64,000 nt of DNA from Beta vulgaris subsp. vulgaris (Eukaryota > Streptophyta > Magnoliopsida > Caryophyllales > Amaranthaceae), in the NCBI RefSeq assembly GCF_026745355.1, contig NC_079202.1, forward strand, positions 42,362,561-42,426,560, in the 5' to 3' direction. Positions 35,317-45,600 of the stretch are shown here, in pieces. Below the pieces are notes generated by a model. The model searched no databases. It was given only the letters and a program-made list of their open reading frames with translations, and was not told the DNA's origin. Numbering within the stretch: position 1 is the first letter of the stretch; each line of letters opens with the position of its first letter. Made by a program: the position numbers and the translations under genes.

Positions 35317-35640
35317 ATGGATCAACAAAGTAACGGGATTAACATTGTTCTACACAATGTCTCTGTCTCGGGTGTTTATATTTGGATAGAGCGAAACAAT
35401 GTGCCATTCACTACCAACCCAGCGAGGGGAACTGTAATACAGCCCCGACCCAGTAACCATAACGACAATACAAATACCCGTACTAGAGAAAACCCACAAA
35501 CCCCTGTTCCCAACACCAATAATAACCCTCCTATACAACCAGCTGAAAATGAACCTCCGCCCAGTAATAAAAGAGATAGAGATGAACAGGAAGAAACTAG
35601 TAGTAAACGTCACCATGCTGCTAACGCTGAAAACAAATAA
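35317..35640 (+). CDS. Leader ORF a of the copia element, 107 aa, unknown
   Basis: Intact frame from ATG (35317) to TAA, 117 bp after the LTR and about 900 bp before gag. Residues 1-45 are moderately hydrophobic and beta-like (NIVLHNVSVSGVYIWIE). Residues 46-82 are Asn/Pro-rich and disordered in character (NNNPPIQPAENEPPP). Residues 83-101 carry two basic clusters, KRDR and KRHH, spaced like a bipartite nuclear-localisation signal. I recognise no family; no zinc knuckle or protease motif is visible. Codon use is not obviously random, but coding status is unproven. It could be an accessory protein, a captured gene fragment, or an untranslated leader frame. Confidence 0.5.
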   Translation: MDQQSNGINIVLHNVSVSGVYIWIERNNVPFTTNPARGTVIQPRPSNHNDNTNTRTRENPQTPVPNTNNNPPIQPAENEPPPSNKRDRDEQEETSSKRHHAANAENK

Positions 35641-36014
35641 TTTCAACGCCACCTTCATGGAGGGCAAGGACATTTTATTTACGTTATTTTGATTTTATTT
35701 GCTCTTGAATCGCCTATATGGACAGGTTAATATTTTTTTTTAAAAAAAATTGCCACCTATATGGACGGCCTAGCGAAGTGATAAAATTATTATCTCTTAT
35801 ATGTGCAATAATGTTGTATGTATGCAGGGAACAAGCATTCAGAACATTATTATATATTATTGTCTCTAATCTTCTATTTTTTTTGCATTTATAGTTACAT
35901 ATATTATATTACCAATTTACTAGCATGCTCTAATATATATTTGTCAATATTAGAATTTTATTGCGTTGTATATTTTTTAACTGTATATGAACTGCACAGT
36001 TAGGGATAACCCTC

Positions 36015-36022
36015 TATAAAAG
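36015..36022 (+). promoter_or_regulatory. TATA-like box inside the copia leader
   Basis: TATAAAAG in the context CTCTATAAAAGCGG, a near-consensus plant TATA box, lies 94 bp before the ATG of leader ORF b. A CT/CA-rich leader (TTTTCACCACACATTCC) follows where transcription would be expected to begin. Internal promoter function is inferred from position only. Confidence 0.45.
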
Positions 36023-36108
36023 CGGATTACCATCCCATTTTCACCACACATTCCTTATCTTCTAAACCCACAAATTTTTTTTCCTTCTTCCTCAACCTTC
36101 CGGCCACC

Positions 36109-36255
36109 ATGTTTAACGCCGACGACAACCGTCCTCCACCCTCATCTTCCTCTTTTGAAGAGGATTTTAGGAAAATAAAACTCTACTTATTTCTTATAGC
36201 CGGTTTCTTTTTCCTCCTCATGGCATTAATGATATATCTCCTAATACATAAATAG
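36109..36255 (+). CDS. Leader ORF b: 48-aa single-pass membrane microprotein
   Basis: The ATG at 36109 sits in a strong context (GCCACCATG). The 48-residue product has a polar, acidic and proline-rich N-terminus (residues 1-20, NADDNRPPPSSSS, then FEEDF), a basic RKIK at 21-24, and one hydrophobic helix of about 22 residues (25-46, LYLFLIAGFFFLLMALMIYL) followed by only HK. That is the layout of a tail-anchored or C-terminally anchored membrane protein with a cytosolic head. It ends in TAG 290 bp before gag. It has its own TATA-like box and pyrimidine-rich leader. No family recognised; retrotransposons of this class do not normally encode such a protein before gag. Chance ORF is possible given its length. 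Confidence 0.5.
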   Translation: MFNADDNRPPPSSSSFEEDFRKIKLYLFLIAGFFFLLMALMIYLLIHK

Positions 36256-36548
36256 AAAAAAAAAAAATTTTCCCCCGGAAGAATGGCGAAAAATGCACAT
36301 GAATATCAATTTTTTTGTCTTTCAGTGCATTTTAGGAAGTTTTTTTTGTTTATTCACTTGTTGTATTTTGTTTCTATTTTTGGTATTTTTTGTCTTTTTT
36401 TCTTGCTTCATTATTGTTGTACGCTATTTCTGTTTTTTTTTTTTGTTATTTATCTATAATAATAATGATATAAATCAGGGGAGATAATATATATAGTGAT
36501 TTATCATCATTACTAATTTCAAATATTTACCTATTTGTAGTCAAAAGA

Positions 36549-37520
36549 ATGGGAGATCTAGTGAAAAGACAATTTAACATACTAGATCTATCTGGGCAAA
36601 AGTTTTTAGAATGGACGGTGGACGCCCAAATGAATTTAAAGGCCCAAGGACTGGAACATACAATTAAAGATGTGACAACCCAACAAGGGGATGCAACTAC
36701 AACAGCCGCATCAGTTAAAATTGCGACTGTACAAGAAAAGGCAAAAGCCTTAGTCCTCCTAAGACATCATTTACATGAAAGTTTAAAAAGTGAATATCTA
36801 CTTGTGGATGATCCAAAAGAACTATGGGATAGCCTAAATGAAAGATATGGGCATCACAAAAATGTGCTTCTCCCAAAGGCACATTATGACTGGACCAATC
36901 TGAGGTTCCAGGATTTTAAAACGGTCAGTGATTACAATTCAACATTGTTTAGAATTGTATCATTGTTAAGATATTGTGATCATCCCATCACAGAAGAGCA
37001 AATGATAAACAAAACGCTCTCCACTTTCCACGCCTCTAATATCATATGGCAGAGAACAATACAGGTTCAGAGCTTTCAAAAAGTATCTGAGCTAATCTCA
37101 GTACTACTTGTGGCTGAACAAAATAATGATCTTTTGCTGAAAAATCATAATCTTAGACCTACGGGGTCTTCAGCCACTCATGAGATAAATGCAATAGAAA
37201 GCTCTAATCCACCAGAAGCAAATGCTATACATAGTGGTGGACGCGGTAATTACAACGGTCGTGGGAGAGGACGTGGTAATTACCGTGGCCGAGGGCGTGG
37301 ACGTGGAAGAGGCCGATTTTCCCCAAGAAATAATAATTTTAAACATTCTGATAAAAATTGGGGACAATCATCTGGAAATCAGAGGCAGACGTCCTATAAA
37401 GGAAATGATACTTGCCATAGATGTGGCATGACTGGGCACTGGGGCCGCACATGTCGTACTGCCAAACATTTGGTAGATCTATATCAAGCTTCAATAAAAA
37501 AACAAAGGAAAAAATGCTGA
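36549..37520 (+). CDS. copia gag protein, 323 aa
   Basis: Nucleocapsid and particle-forming protein. The N-terminal half has the plant copia gag pattern (FNILDLSGQKFLEWTVDAQM, then LWDSLNERYGHH and YDWTNLRFQDFKTVSDYNS). A glycine/arginine-rich RNA-binding tract covers about residues 228-258. A zinc knuckle, CHRCGMTGHWGRTC (CX2CX4HX4C), lies near residue 288 with all ligands present. The ATG is preceded by TTTACCTATTTGTAG, which resembles a splice acceptor. The frame ends at TGA after KKQRKKC; a +1 shift reopens it into EANFVNEATTSMPS and VSDFFMDD, ending at TAG 37615, so the original gag was about 30 residues longer. Confidence 0.88.
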   Translation: MGDLVKRQFNILDLSGQKFLEWTVDAQMNLKAQGLEHTIKDVTTQQGDATTTAASVKIATVQEKAKALVLLRHHLHESLKSEYLLVDDPKELWDSLNERYGHHKNVLLPKAHYDWTNLRFQDFKTVSDYNSTLFRIVSLLRYCDHPITEEQMINKTLSTFHASNIIWQRTIQVQSFQKVSELISVLLVAEQNNDLLLKNHNLRPTGSSATHEINAIESSNPPEANAIHSGGRGNYNGRGRGRGNYRGRGRGRGRGRFSPRNNNFKHSDKNWGQSSGNQRQTSYKGNDTCHRCGMTGHWGRTCRTAKHLVDLYQASIKKQRKKC

Positions 37521-37617
37521 AGCAAACTTTGTTAATGAAGCCACTACATCCATGCCCAGCCTTGATGTTTCAGATTTTTTTATGGATGATGCTGAAGTTG
37601 AAAATAAGTTTGTTTAG

Positions 37618-37740
37618 ATCACAATCGATTAATGTGCTTAGTTTATTTAAACTGCTTCAATATCCACTTTCATGTATTGTTCCTTATTATTAATAAAAAT
37701 ATATTTTTCTTATACTAATCATCGTATTTATTATTTATGA
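37618..37740 (+). other. AT-rich spacer between gag and pol with AATAAA
   Basis: Non-coding in all frames, with AATAAA at 37692-37697, ending just before GAAGATATGAATTCATC where the protease frame begins. Such a spacer could be an intron or provide a short gag-only transcript, as known for an Arabidopsis copia element; here it is inference. Confidence 0.45.
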
Positions 37741-37741
37741 A

Positions 37742-40700
37742 GATATGAATTCATCAGAAGTTGGAACAAAGAATATTGTCTCCTGGACAGTGGGACAACA
37801 CACACCATATTGAAAAATAAAGAGTATTTTTCAAAACTTACAATATTTAGAGCAAATGTTAGTTAATTGAAGGCTCTGGAAAAGCTTGCATTATATTTCC
37901 AAATGGGACAAAATTGATAATTAATGACGCATTATATTCGAGTAAATCTCGAAGGAACCTCATAAGTTTCAAAGATGTACGTCAGAATGGTTACCATTTG
38001 GAAACAATGACGGTGAACAAAGAGGAATTCATATGCCTAACGGCAGAGAAAACGGCAAGAAATACATCTATGAAAAATTGCCAGCAATTTCCTCGGGACT
38101 ATATCGCATAGATATACGTCCGATTGAAATTAATATGATATCTAACCAGAAGTTAGATAATAGAAAATCATTTACTCTATGGCATGACCGATTAGGCCAT
38201 CCTGGGACAGGAATGATGCATAGAATCATTGAAAACTCAAATGGACACTCTATAAAGAATGTCAAAATTCCTCGGTCAAATGAATTAACATGCTCTGCAT
38301 GCTCACTTGGCAAATTGATAATCAGACCATCTATAAATAAGATTGCCACTGAATCTCCAATGTTTTTAGAAAGAATTCAAGGAGATATTTGTGGGCCTAT
38401 TCATCCTGCATGTGGACCATTTCGTTATTTCATGGTATTAATTGATGCCTCTACTCGATGGTCACATGTGAGCCTTCTGTCAAGCAGAAATGTTGCATTT
38501 GCAAAACTTTTGGCTCAAATAATTCGATTAAGAACTCAATTCCCAGATCATACAATAAAGAAAATAAGATTAGACAATGCTGGGGAATTTACATCCCAAA
38601 CATTTAATGACTATTGCATGTCTATTGGGATTATTGTTGAGCACCCTGTACCTCATGTACATACACAAAATGGTCTTGCTGAATCATTAATCAAAAGACT
38701 ACAATTAATTGCAAGACCATTAATAATGAGGTCAAAATTGCCATCTACTACTTGGGTCATGCTATATTACATGCGGCAACATTGATAAGATTAAGGCCGA
38801 CACCTATCACAAATTCTCACCATTACAATTAGTTCTGGTCGAGAACCGAATATCTCACATTTGAGAATTTTTGGGTGCGCTGTACATGTACCTATTGCTT
38901 CGCCCAACGTACTAAAATGGGTCCACAAAGAAGGATGGGAATATATGTTGGATTTGAATCTCCATCAATTATCAAATATTTAGAGCCAACAACTGGTGAT
39001 CTATTTACGGCTCGATTTGCCGACTGTCATTTTAATGAGTCGGTATTCCCATCCTTAGGGGGAGAAAAAGTGGACCCACAAAATATAAAATCGGAAATTA
39101 TATGGAACGCATCGCAAATGTCGTTTCTGGACCCGAGAACAAATTCATTGCAAAAGTCAAAAATTTCAGCAAACAATTGCCAGATGCATTCACAGATTCT
39201 AAGAAAGTGACAAAGTCACATGTACCTGCTGCGAATGCTCCGGAACGGATTGAAATTCCTAATGACAATAAGGCAATTGAAAATGAGTCAATAGCACGTC
39301 GAAAACGTGGCAGACCACCCGGTTCTAAAGATTTAAAACCGAGAAAAATGAAAAGGCAAGGGGAGACAACGAACGAAATTAATATAAATCTCCCAACAGA
39401 GCATGATGAAAACAAAAATGAAGAAAAACGTGTTCCAGAAGAAAAGGAACATGAAAGCATAGACAACAATGAAACTTCAATTAATTATGTTTCTACAAAG
39501 AGACAATGGAATCGAAAAGATGTTGTCTTGAATGAAATTTTTGCTTACTCGATAGCGTGTTGAAATGACATACGATGAAAATGATGTAGAGCCAAATACA
39601 GTTGATGAATCGCCGTAGAAAAGATTGGCCAAAATGGAAAGAGGCAATTCAAGCAGAATTGAGATCACTTGAAAAACGTGAAGTATTCGGTCAAATAACC
39701 CAAATACCAAAAGGTGTAAAACCAGTTGGGTACAAATGGGTATTCGTGAGAAAACGAAATGAGAAAAATGAGGTTACTAGATATAAGGCAAGATTAGTAG
39801 CCCAAGGCTTCGCAAATGCCAGGGATTGATTATGATGAGACATATTCTCCAGTAGTCGATGCAACTACACTAAGATTTCTGGTAAGTTTATCAGTTTCGA
39901 AAGGATTGCAAATGAGATTGATGGATGTAGTGACCGCATATTTGTATGGCTCACTTGACACAGATATTTATATGAAAGTTCCTGAAGGACTAAAACTACC
40001 AGAAAATTGCATGCCCAAAGAGATGTTTTCAATAAAATTGAGAAAACACTCTATGGGTTAAAACAATCTGGAAGAATGTGGTATAATCGTCTTAGTGAAT
40101 ACCTATTGAAAGAAGGATTCAAAAATAATCAAATCAGTCCCTGTGTTTTCATTAAGCGATCTAAATCAGGATTCGCATCATTGTTGTATATGTCGATGAT
40201 TTGAACATTATCGGAACTCCTAGAGAACTTGAAGCGACTGCAAATACTTGATGAAAGAATTTGAGATGAAAGATCTCGGGAAGACAAAATTTTGCCTTGG
40301 CTTCAAATGGAACATCTAAGAAATGAGATTTTTGTCCATCAATCAAACTATACAGAAAAAATCTGAAACGTTTTTTCATGGACAAAGCCCACCCAATAAG
40401 TTCTCCAATGGTAGTGCGTTCCCTGAATGAGAAAGATGATCCATTCAGCCACGAGAAGAAAACGAAGAATTCTTGGTCCTGAAGTACCATATCTAAGTGC
40501 AATTGGTGCTTAATGTACTTGGCTAACAATACTCGACCTGACATAGCTTTTTCAGTAAATTTATTAGCTAGATACAACAATGCACCAACAAAGAGACATT
40601 GGAGTGGAGTCAGACACTTATTACGTTATCTTCGAGGAACACAAGATCTCGGATTATTCTATCAGTCGAGACCAAATGCGTCACTCATTGGATATGCAGA

Positions 40701-40900
40701 TGTTGGCTAAGTCTCAATCCGGATATGTATTCACTTATGGAGGTACTGCAATATCTTGGAAATCTACGAAGCAGACTTTGACGACCACATCATCAAATCA
40801 TGCAGAATTAATTGCTCTTTATGAAGCTGGAAGGGAATGTGTATGGCTAAGGTCAATGATCAAGAATATCCAAGAAGAATGGGGATGGAAACAATAACAA
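37742..40900 (+). pseudogene. copia pol (protease, integrase, reverse transcriptase, RNase H), frameshifted
   Basis: Protease: LDSGTTHTILK with the active-site Asp at 37786. The pre-integrase finger region is at about 38180 (LWHDRLGHPGTGMMHRII, then CSACSLGK). The integrase core shows the three acidic residues in GDICGP, RLDNAGEF and GLAESLI. Reverse transcriptase: WKEAIQAELRSLEKREVFGQ at 39630, then YKWVFVRKR, MDVVTAYLYGSLDTDIYM, LYGLKQSGRMWYNRL, and the catalytic YVDDLN at about 40188, which is read only after a shift from the preceding frame. RNase H: SGYVFTYGGTAISWKSTKQT, then SSNHAELIALYEAGRE at about 40730-40830. At least five frame changes separate these blocks, so no complete polyprotein is made. 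Confidence 0.9.
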
Positions 40901-41293
40901 CAAATCCAACTATCATCTACGAAGACAATACTGCATGCATCACCCAAGTAAGCGAAGGGTACATCAAAGGAGACAGAACTAAACATTTATACCAAAGCTC
41001 TTCTTCACTCATGACCTCCAAAAGGAAGGGACGGTCAACATCCAAAAAATTCAATCATGTGAGAATCTTGCAGATTTATTCACCAAATCCCTTCCGGCGA
41101 AGAAATTTGAAGAATTAGTCCGAAAAATTGGAATGCATCATCTTCGTGATATATGCTAGATTCAGGGGGAGTATTATATGCACTGCACTCTTTTTCCCTT
41201 CGATCAGGTTTTTATCCCACCGGGTTTTTCATGACAAGGTTTTTAATGAGGCAGTATATCAAAAGCATATAAAACATAGAACCAACACTGACA

Positions 41294-41305
41294 TTCAAGG
41301 GGGAG
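41294..41305 (+). promoter_or_regulatory. Polypurine tract
   Basis: AAGGGGGAG directly precedes the 3' LTR, the expected site for plus-strand priming. Confidence 0.85.
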
Positions 41306-41546
41306 TGTTACAATAGTTGTGACTGTCAGGTTGGAGTACACCAACTTTGACGATGCCCAGCAGCATTCAATGCAATGCTACGTTTTTCTACCGCCCTACT
41401 CTACTCTATGTAAACAGTGGTATAATTTACCACTATAAATATGTAAGCGTGAGATTGAGAATTTACACATACGCATCAGATCAAAATACTTCAATATACA
41501 AAACTCTCTCTATTTGTATTATCTTATTTCAATATTTCTCACAACA
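41306..41546 (+). repeat. 3' LTR of the copia element
   Basis: Same 241-bp length as the 5' LTR with five substitutions and no indels. Confidence 0.96.
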
Positions 41547-41679
41547 CATATCATTTATTGGAGTATACATCATTTTATATGTGTGAAGTTTTGTTACACA
41601 ATAAATTATAACCTATTCCATTTGTTTTACAGCAATATAAGAAAGTTACTTAAACATAGTACTCCATCCGGAGTTCACT

Positions 41680-41995
41680 CATGGTACACCCGGGTTTACC
41701 ATGAGCATGGTACATCTCGGTGTACCATGAGCATGGTACATCCCGGTGTACCATGAGCATGGTACACCCCGAGGTATTTTTGTAATAAATTATAACTTCA
41801 GATGCTCATTTGACACCAAATTTGCTCATATGGGCATTTTGCTTATTTACTCATTTGCTCATTTTATAATAAAAGTGTTTGCTCATTTTTTTAAATGAAT
41901 AGAAATGTTTGCTCATTTATTCATTTTGCACATTCGCTCATTTGGAGAAAATAGTACTCTTGGGTGTACCATGAGCATGGTACACCCAGGTGTAC
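41680..41995. repeat. Palindromic GGTGTACCATGAGCATGGTACACC units
   Basis: Three adjoining units at about 41680-41775 and one separate unit at 41957-41993, each a near-perfect palindrome around GAGC. TGCTCATTTG repeats fill the space between. No gene. Confidence 0.8.
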
Positions 41996-42003
41996 TATAA
42001 ATA

Positions 42004-42557
42004 TTCTCCTCCATCCGTCCCATAATATAGTGCTTACTTTTCATTTTACACGAGAATTAAGGAAAATGAAAGGAGTAAAGTGATTTCTTGGTACCTTTAT
42101 CTTGGAACTAACTCTTTACTTTCTTTTGCCTTTAAATAAAAATAAAAAAGCAATAAATGTTCATTGAAATGATGTAAAATAATAACATAAGTGTTATATA
42201 CAGCAAAAAAAAAAAAGGCTAAATACAACATCTAAAATTATGTCTAACTTAAACATGGTTAATTTAATTTTTTTTAATAATATAATTGCACAATTATTAT
42301 TCACCCCATAGCAAATTTGAGAAAATAATTTCATTTACCATAAACACTTTTTCCTTTACCGCGTAAGACATATTTTATATTTTTCGAGTTGCAATTATGG
42401 AAATGGGGTTCTTTATCATAGATGACCCTCATAAGTATAGGTTAGTCTTTTAATATGTTTTCCTGTATTTAGCCACCTATTTTTTTTTTTTTTTTTTTTT
42501 TTTTTTTGGTGTATATAGCACATCCCATGTGAACACTATATTACGAGACAAAGGTAG
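42004..42557. mobile_element. Stowaway-like (Mariner) element upstream of mL46
   Basis: Left end CTCCTCCATCCGTCCCATAA (TATAGTGC follows), right end CACTATATTACGAGACAAAG. The two are inverted with mismatches, and CTCCNTCCGTCCCATAATA is the standard Stowaway terminus. TA dinucleotides flank both sides (42002-42003 and 42558-42559). At 554 bp it is long for a MITE and includes a 25-27-base poly-T run at 42481-42507. Its right end is about 120 bp before the mL46 start codon. Confidence 0.75.
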
Positions 42558-42638
42558 TAAAATCAATTTTTCCGATATTCAATCTTTCCTCTTCCACCTA
42601 CTGTCCGACACCATTTGTAGAGGAGGTTTAACGTTTTT

Positions 42639-42646
42639 AGGGTTTA
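42639..42646 (+). promoter_or_regulatory. Telo-box in mL46 leader
   Basis: AGGGTTTA, 34 bp before the start codon. Telo-boxes are common in promoters and first leaders of plant translation-machinery genes; the regulatory role here is inferred from that. Confidence 0.6.
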
Positions 42647-42679
42647 TCTGGTAAATCAGTACAATCAAGACGAAAAAAG

Positions 42680-45600
42680 ATGCAGAGAAAATGTACGTTG
42701 CCATTGATGCGCTCACTTCGAAGCTTCAGTAGTAGTAGCAGCAGCAGTGATAAGATAGTCGCTTCAGTACTCTTTGAGAGGCTTCCTGTTGTCATCCCCA
42801 AAATCGACCCTCTCGTTTACGCTTTTCAGGAATTCTCGTAAGCCCTAATTTCCCCTACTTTCTATTTTTAATTTTTTAATATTTGAAGTGAAAATGTTGT
42901 TTTTATTGTTTCTATGTTTTCGTCAGTCAAGGATCAAATGAGTTGTGAATACAAAAACTGTAACTTGATTGCGGCGGTTCAATAATGATTATGATGAATT
43001 ACTGATCTGATATATGATGTAGAATTGATGTGTAAGAACAAAATTGGAGCTCTGATTTGTGATTTTTTGGGGGTACATTATAGAAAATCAAGGTGATTAT
43101 GGAAATATTATGTGACACAGTCCATATTCGAAGAGTTGAAAGATATGGCGTCTTGGAGCTGGTTTATGGTTGAACATTTGACTGTTTAAGCTCAAATGAA
43201 TACTATTAGTAATGAACGGTTTTGGGAGAGGAAATACTAAAGTAGGATACAGCCACTATACAAAGATATGTTTTAGCTGTTGTAAGTTTGTTTATCTATT
43301 ATTCTGCTAAAGAGGATTTTTCTAGTCTGTTTACTTGCTTGAAGCATGTATGGGTTCATGCTATACTCCTCGAGTGAGTCTGAACTATTGAAAGATAGGA
43401 ACAACTATTAGTTCAAACACTGGTATGTAGGACTTTGAGTTGCTTAACAGCTGAAATTGGTATGGTGATTTCCTAGGACACCTTTCATTTCGCTCCTTGA
43501 CATGTGTCAATTGTACTTGGGCTCTTCATTTTAGCTTCAGGTATCCTTGTCAGATACTCAACAACAACACATGGGTATGGACATTTGACACTTTGATTCG
43601 GACCCAAACATGCGTTGTTTTGTTAAATAAGCAAGAATCTGCAGCTCCCCTTTTTAGTACCCTCTCTAACTTATTCCAGAATGAGTTCACTTATGCGTGA
43701 TCAAAGGATTTGTATCTTCACGTTTCTCGTCTGTGAATTAGTGAATTTGATTTCCTGCCAAGTGCCAGATGTGTTTATTGTTGCAAGGTGTTTCAGGAAA
43801 TTATGCTAATTAATGTGATATTATTTGCATATACTGTGTATTAGCAGCTTCTTCTGCGTCCAGTTAAGATAATTAATGTTCTACCCCTTTTGGCGATTCT
43901 TTCTTGTTTGACTATGTGTAGATTTCGATGGAAGCAGCAATATCAACGTATATATCCTGATGAGTTCTATAAGAAATACGAATCCCGGTAATCTTCTAGA
44001 TTTATGATATTTGTCTGATGTCCTGCTCATCTGAATGTCCTGAGAATGGATGTGTGTCTCGTAGGATCATCAGGAAATTAGTTGTAGCATTTTGGGGATG
44101 TGGAAAAATATTATGTGTATGATGTTGATACAGCGAGTCTATAAGTTCCTTCCTTCATTACATCAAAGCTGACAGATTTGGTGGAACCTAATATTTGTTG
44201 TATGCTACATAAAATTGTTCTAAAGAAAATCCAAATATGTCTATCACTATGTTAATCTTTATCAGCCATGATGTTACTCTGATCCCCTGATGGAAGTTGT
44301 TATAGAAGCACCTGCCAGTGCAACTGTGCAAGCCTTATCTTGATATTTACTTTTCACTCCTGATAGTATAAGAGATTTCTCATAAAATTGTTATTGTTTT
44401 TAGACTGGTTTTATCCTGTCTTGATGTTCTAGTATTGTTGGGAAAATCATGGAAGTGAATTATATCCAGAAGAGATCAGATTGAAGTAGTTTACCATTTT
44501 CTTATGTAGTTCTTTGCTAAATTCTATACATAGTTTTAGAAGCATATTATTGTAGCTTGTTAAAACTGTCTATGACCTAATCTAAGCAAATTTATTGTCT
44601 GAAACTGTAGCTGGTTACTAGAGAAAGGCTAGGTGCCACTTATACCATATGCATCATCAGTAAGCTGTTTTCTTGTGTATATCCGTTAGTATATCTAGTG
44701 TTCATCCTCTGTTTGCATTTTCTGGCAGGGGGAAGGGTGACTATCAAATTGATTATAAACCAGCTTCGCGGATCACTGAAGCTGACAAAACAAATGACAA
44801 AAGGTATAAGAATGTGTTTTCTTTTGCATTGGCATTTTCGTATCACTAGTTTTCTGATTCATAAGATCCAACTGGATAGTTTGGCGAAACAAATGTCATC
44901 GATCAAGGGTAGAATATAGCTTCGTTGATATTGAAGGGGTTAGGCCACATAAAACCTATCCCCACCCATCTTGCAAGAGCCTCTTTGGAGACTTTAGGGA
45001 CGTGCTGCTTTTGATGTATAAAATCCAACTAAATTAACCATGATTCCTCATATTTCCAAAGCACAAATTCTTGGGTGTAATTGTTATACCATAATTTATA
45101 CTTAACAACCCATAAACCACCGCCTCTTTTGTAAAAAAAAAACACACAAATGACATGAATAATTGACAAAATGACATGACATTCATGTCATAATTTGTAT
45201 AGTCCCTATCATTCTTGTTGGAGTCTATGTCATTATGTATGTCACACAATAAGTTATGGCGTAATATGTTACACCCAAGACGCTCTCTTTTGGAAGGCAA
45301 GTTTGAACAAAAACCATTTTACTCTTTTGTATGAAAGAATTACCCATTCAGGTGTACATCACCAATTTAGGGAGACCATGAGTCATCATCTTAAAGTGGT
45401 TTTTTCTCTGTTGACCTCTATGATATTGGAATCTTATAGTCTAAAGGGAGCATATTTAGAAGTTTTGGGGTGATGTCGATGTTGTGTTGCATGTTTGACA
45501 CTTTGACTTTGACTCAAGCAATTTAAGTATATCCTGCAGTCATCGTTTGTGATTCCAGATCACCTAAATTAGGTAGTTCAGTCAACTCGTAAATTATGAT

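Larger units (their letters stand above)
34960..41546 (+). mobile_element. Ty1/copia LTR retrotransposon (6.6 kb)
   Basis: Two 241-bp LTRs, TG..CA ended, flanked by the 5-bp duplication CATAT at 34955-34959 and 41547-41551. The order of domains is gag, protease, integrase, reverse transcriptase, RNase H, which defines Ty1/copia. The 5' leader between LTR and gag is about 1.35 kb, far longer than usual for this superfamily, and holds two extra small ORFs. The LTRs differ at five positions (about 2 percent), all transitions except one T/G, so the insertion is fairly young. The pol region has several frameshifts. Confidence 0.96.

Noticed and set aside
34862..35389. Small frames across the copia LTR
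   Set aside because: They recur in the 3' LTR with the same changes and have no protein features.
36293..36487. 64-residue very hydrophobic frame just before gag
   Set aside because: Almost entirely Phe, Leu and Cys from a poly-T stretch, with no polar flanks; unlike leader ORF b it looks compositional.
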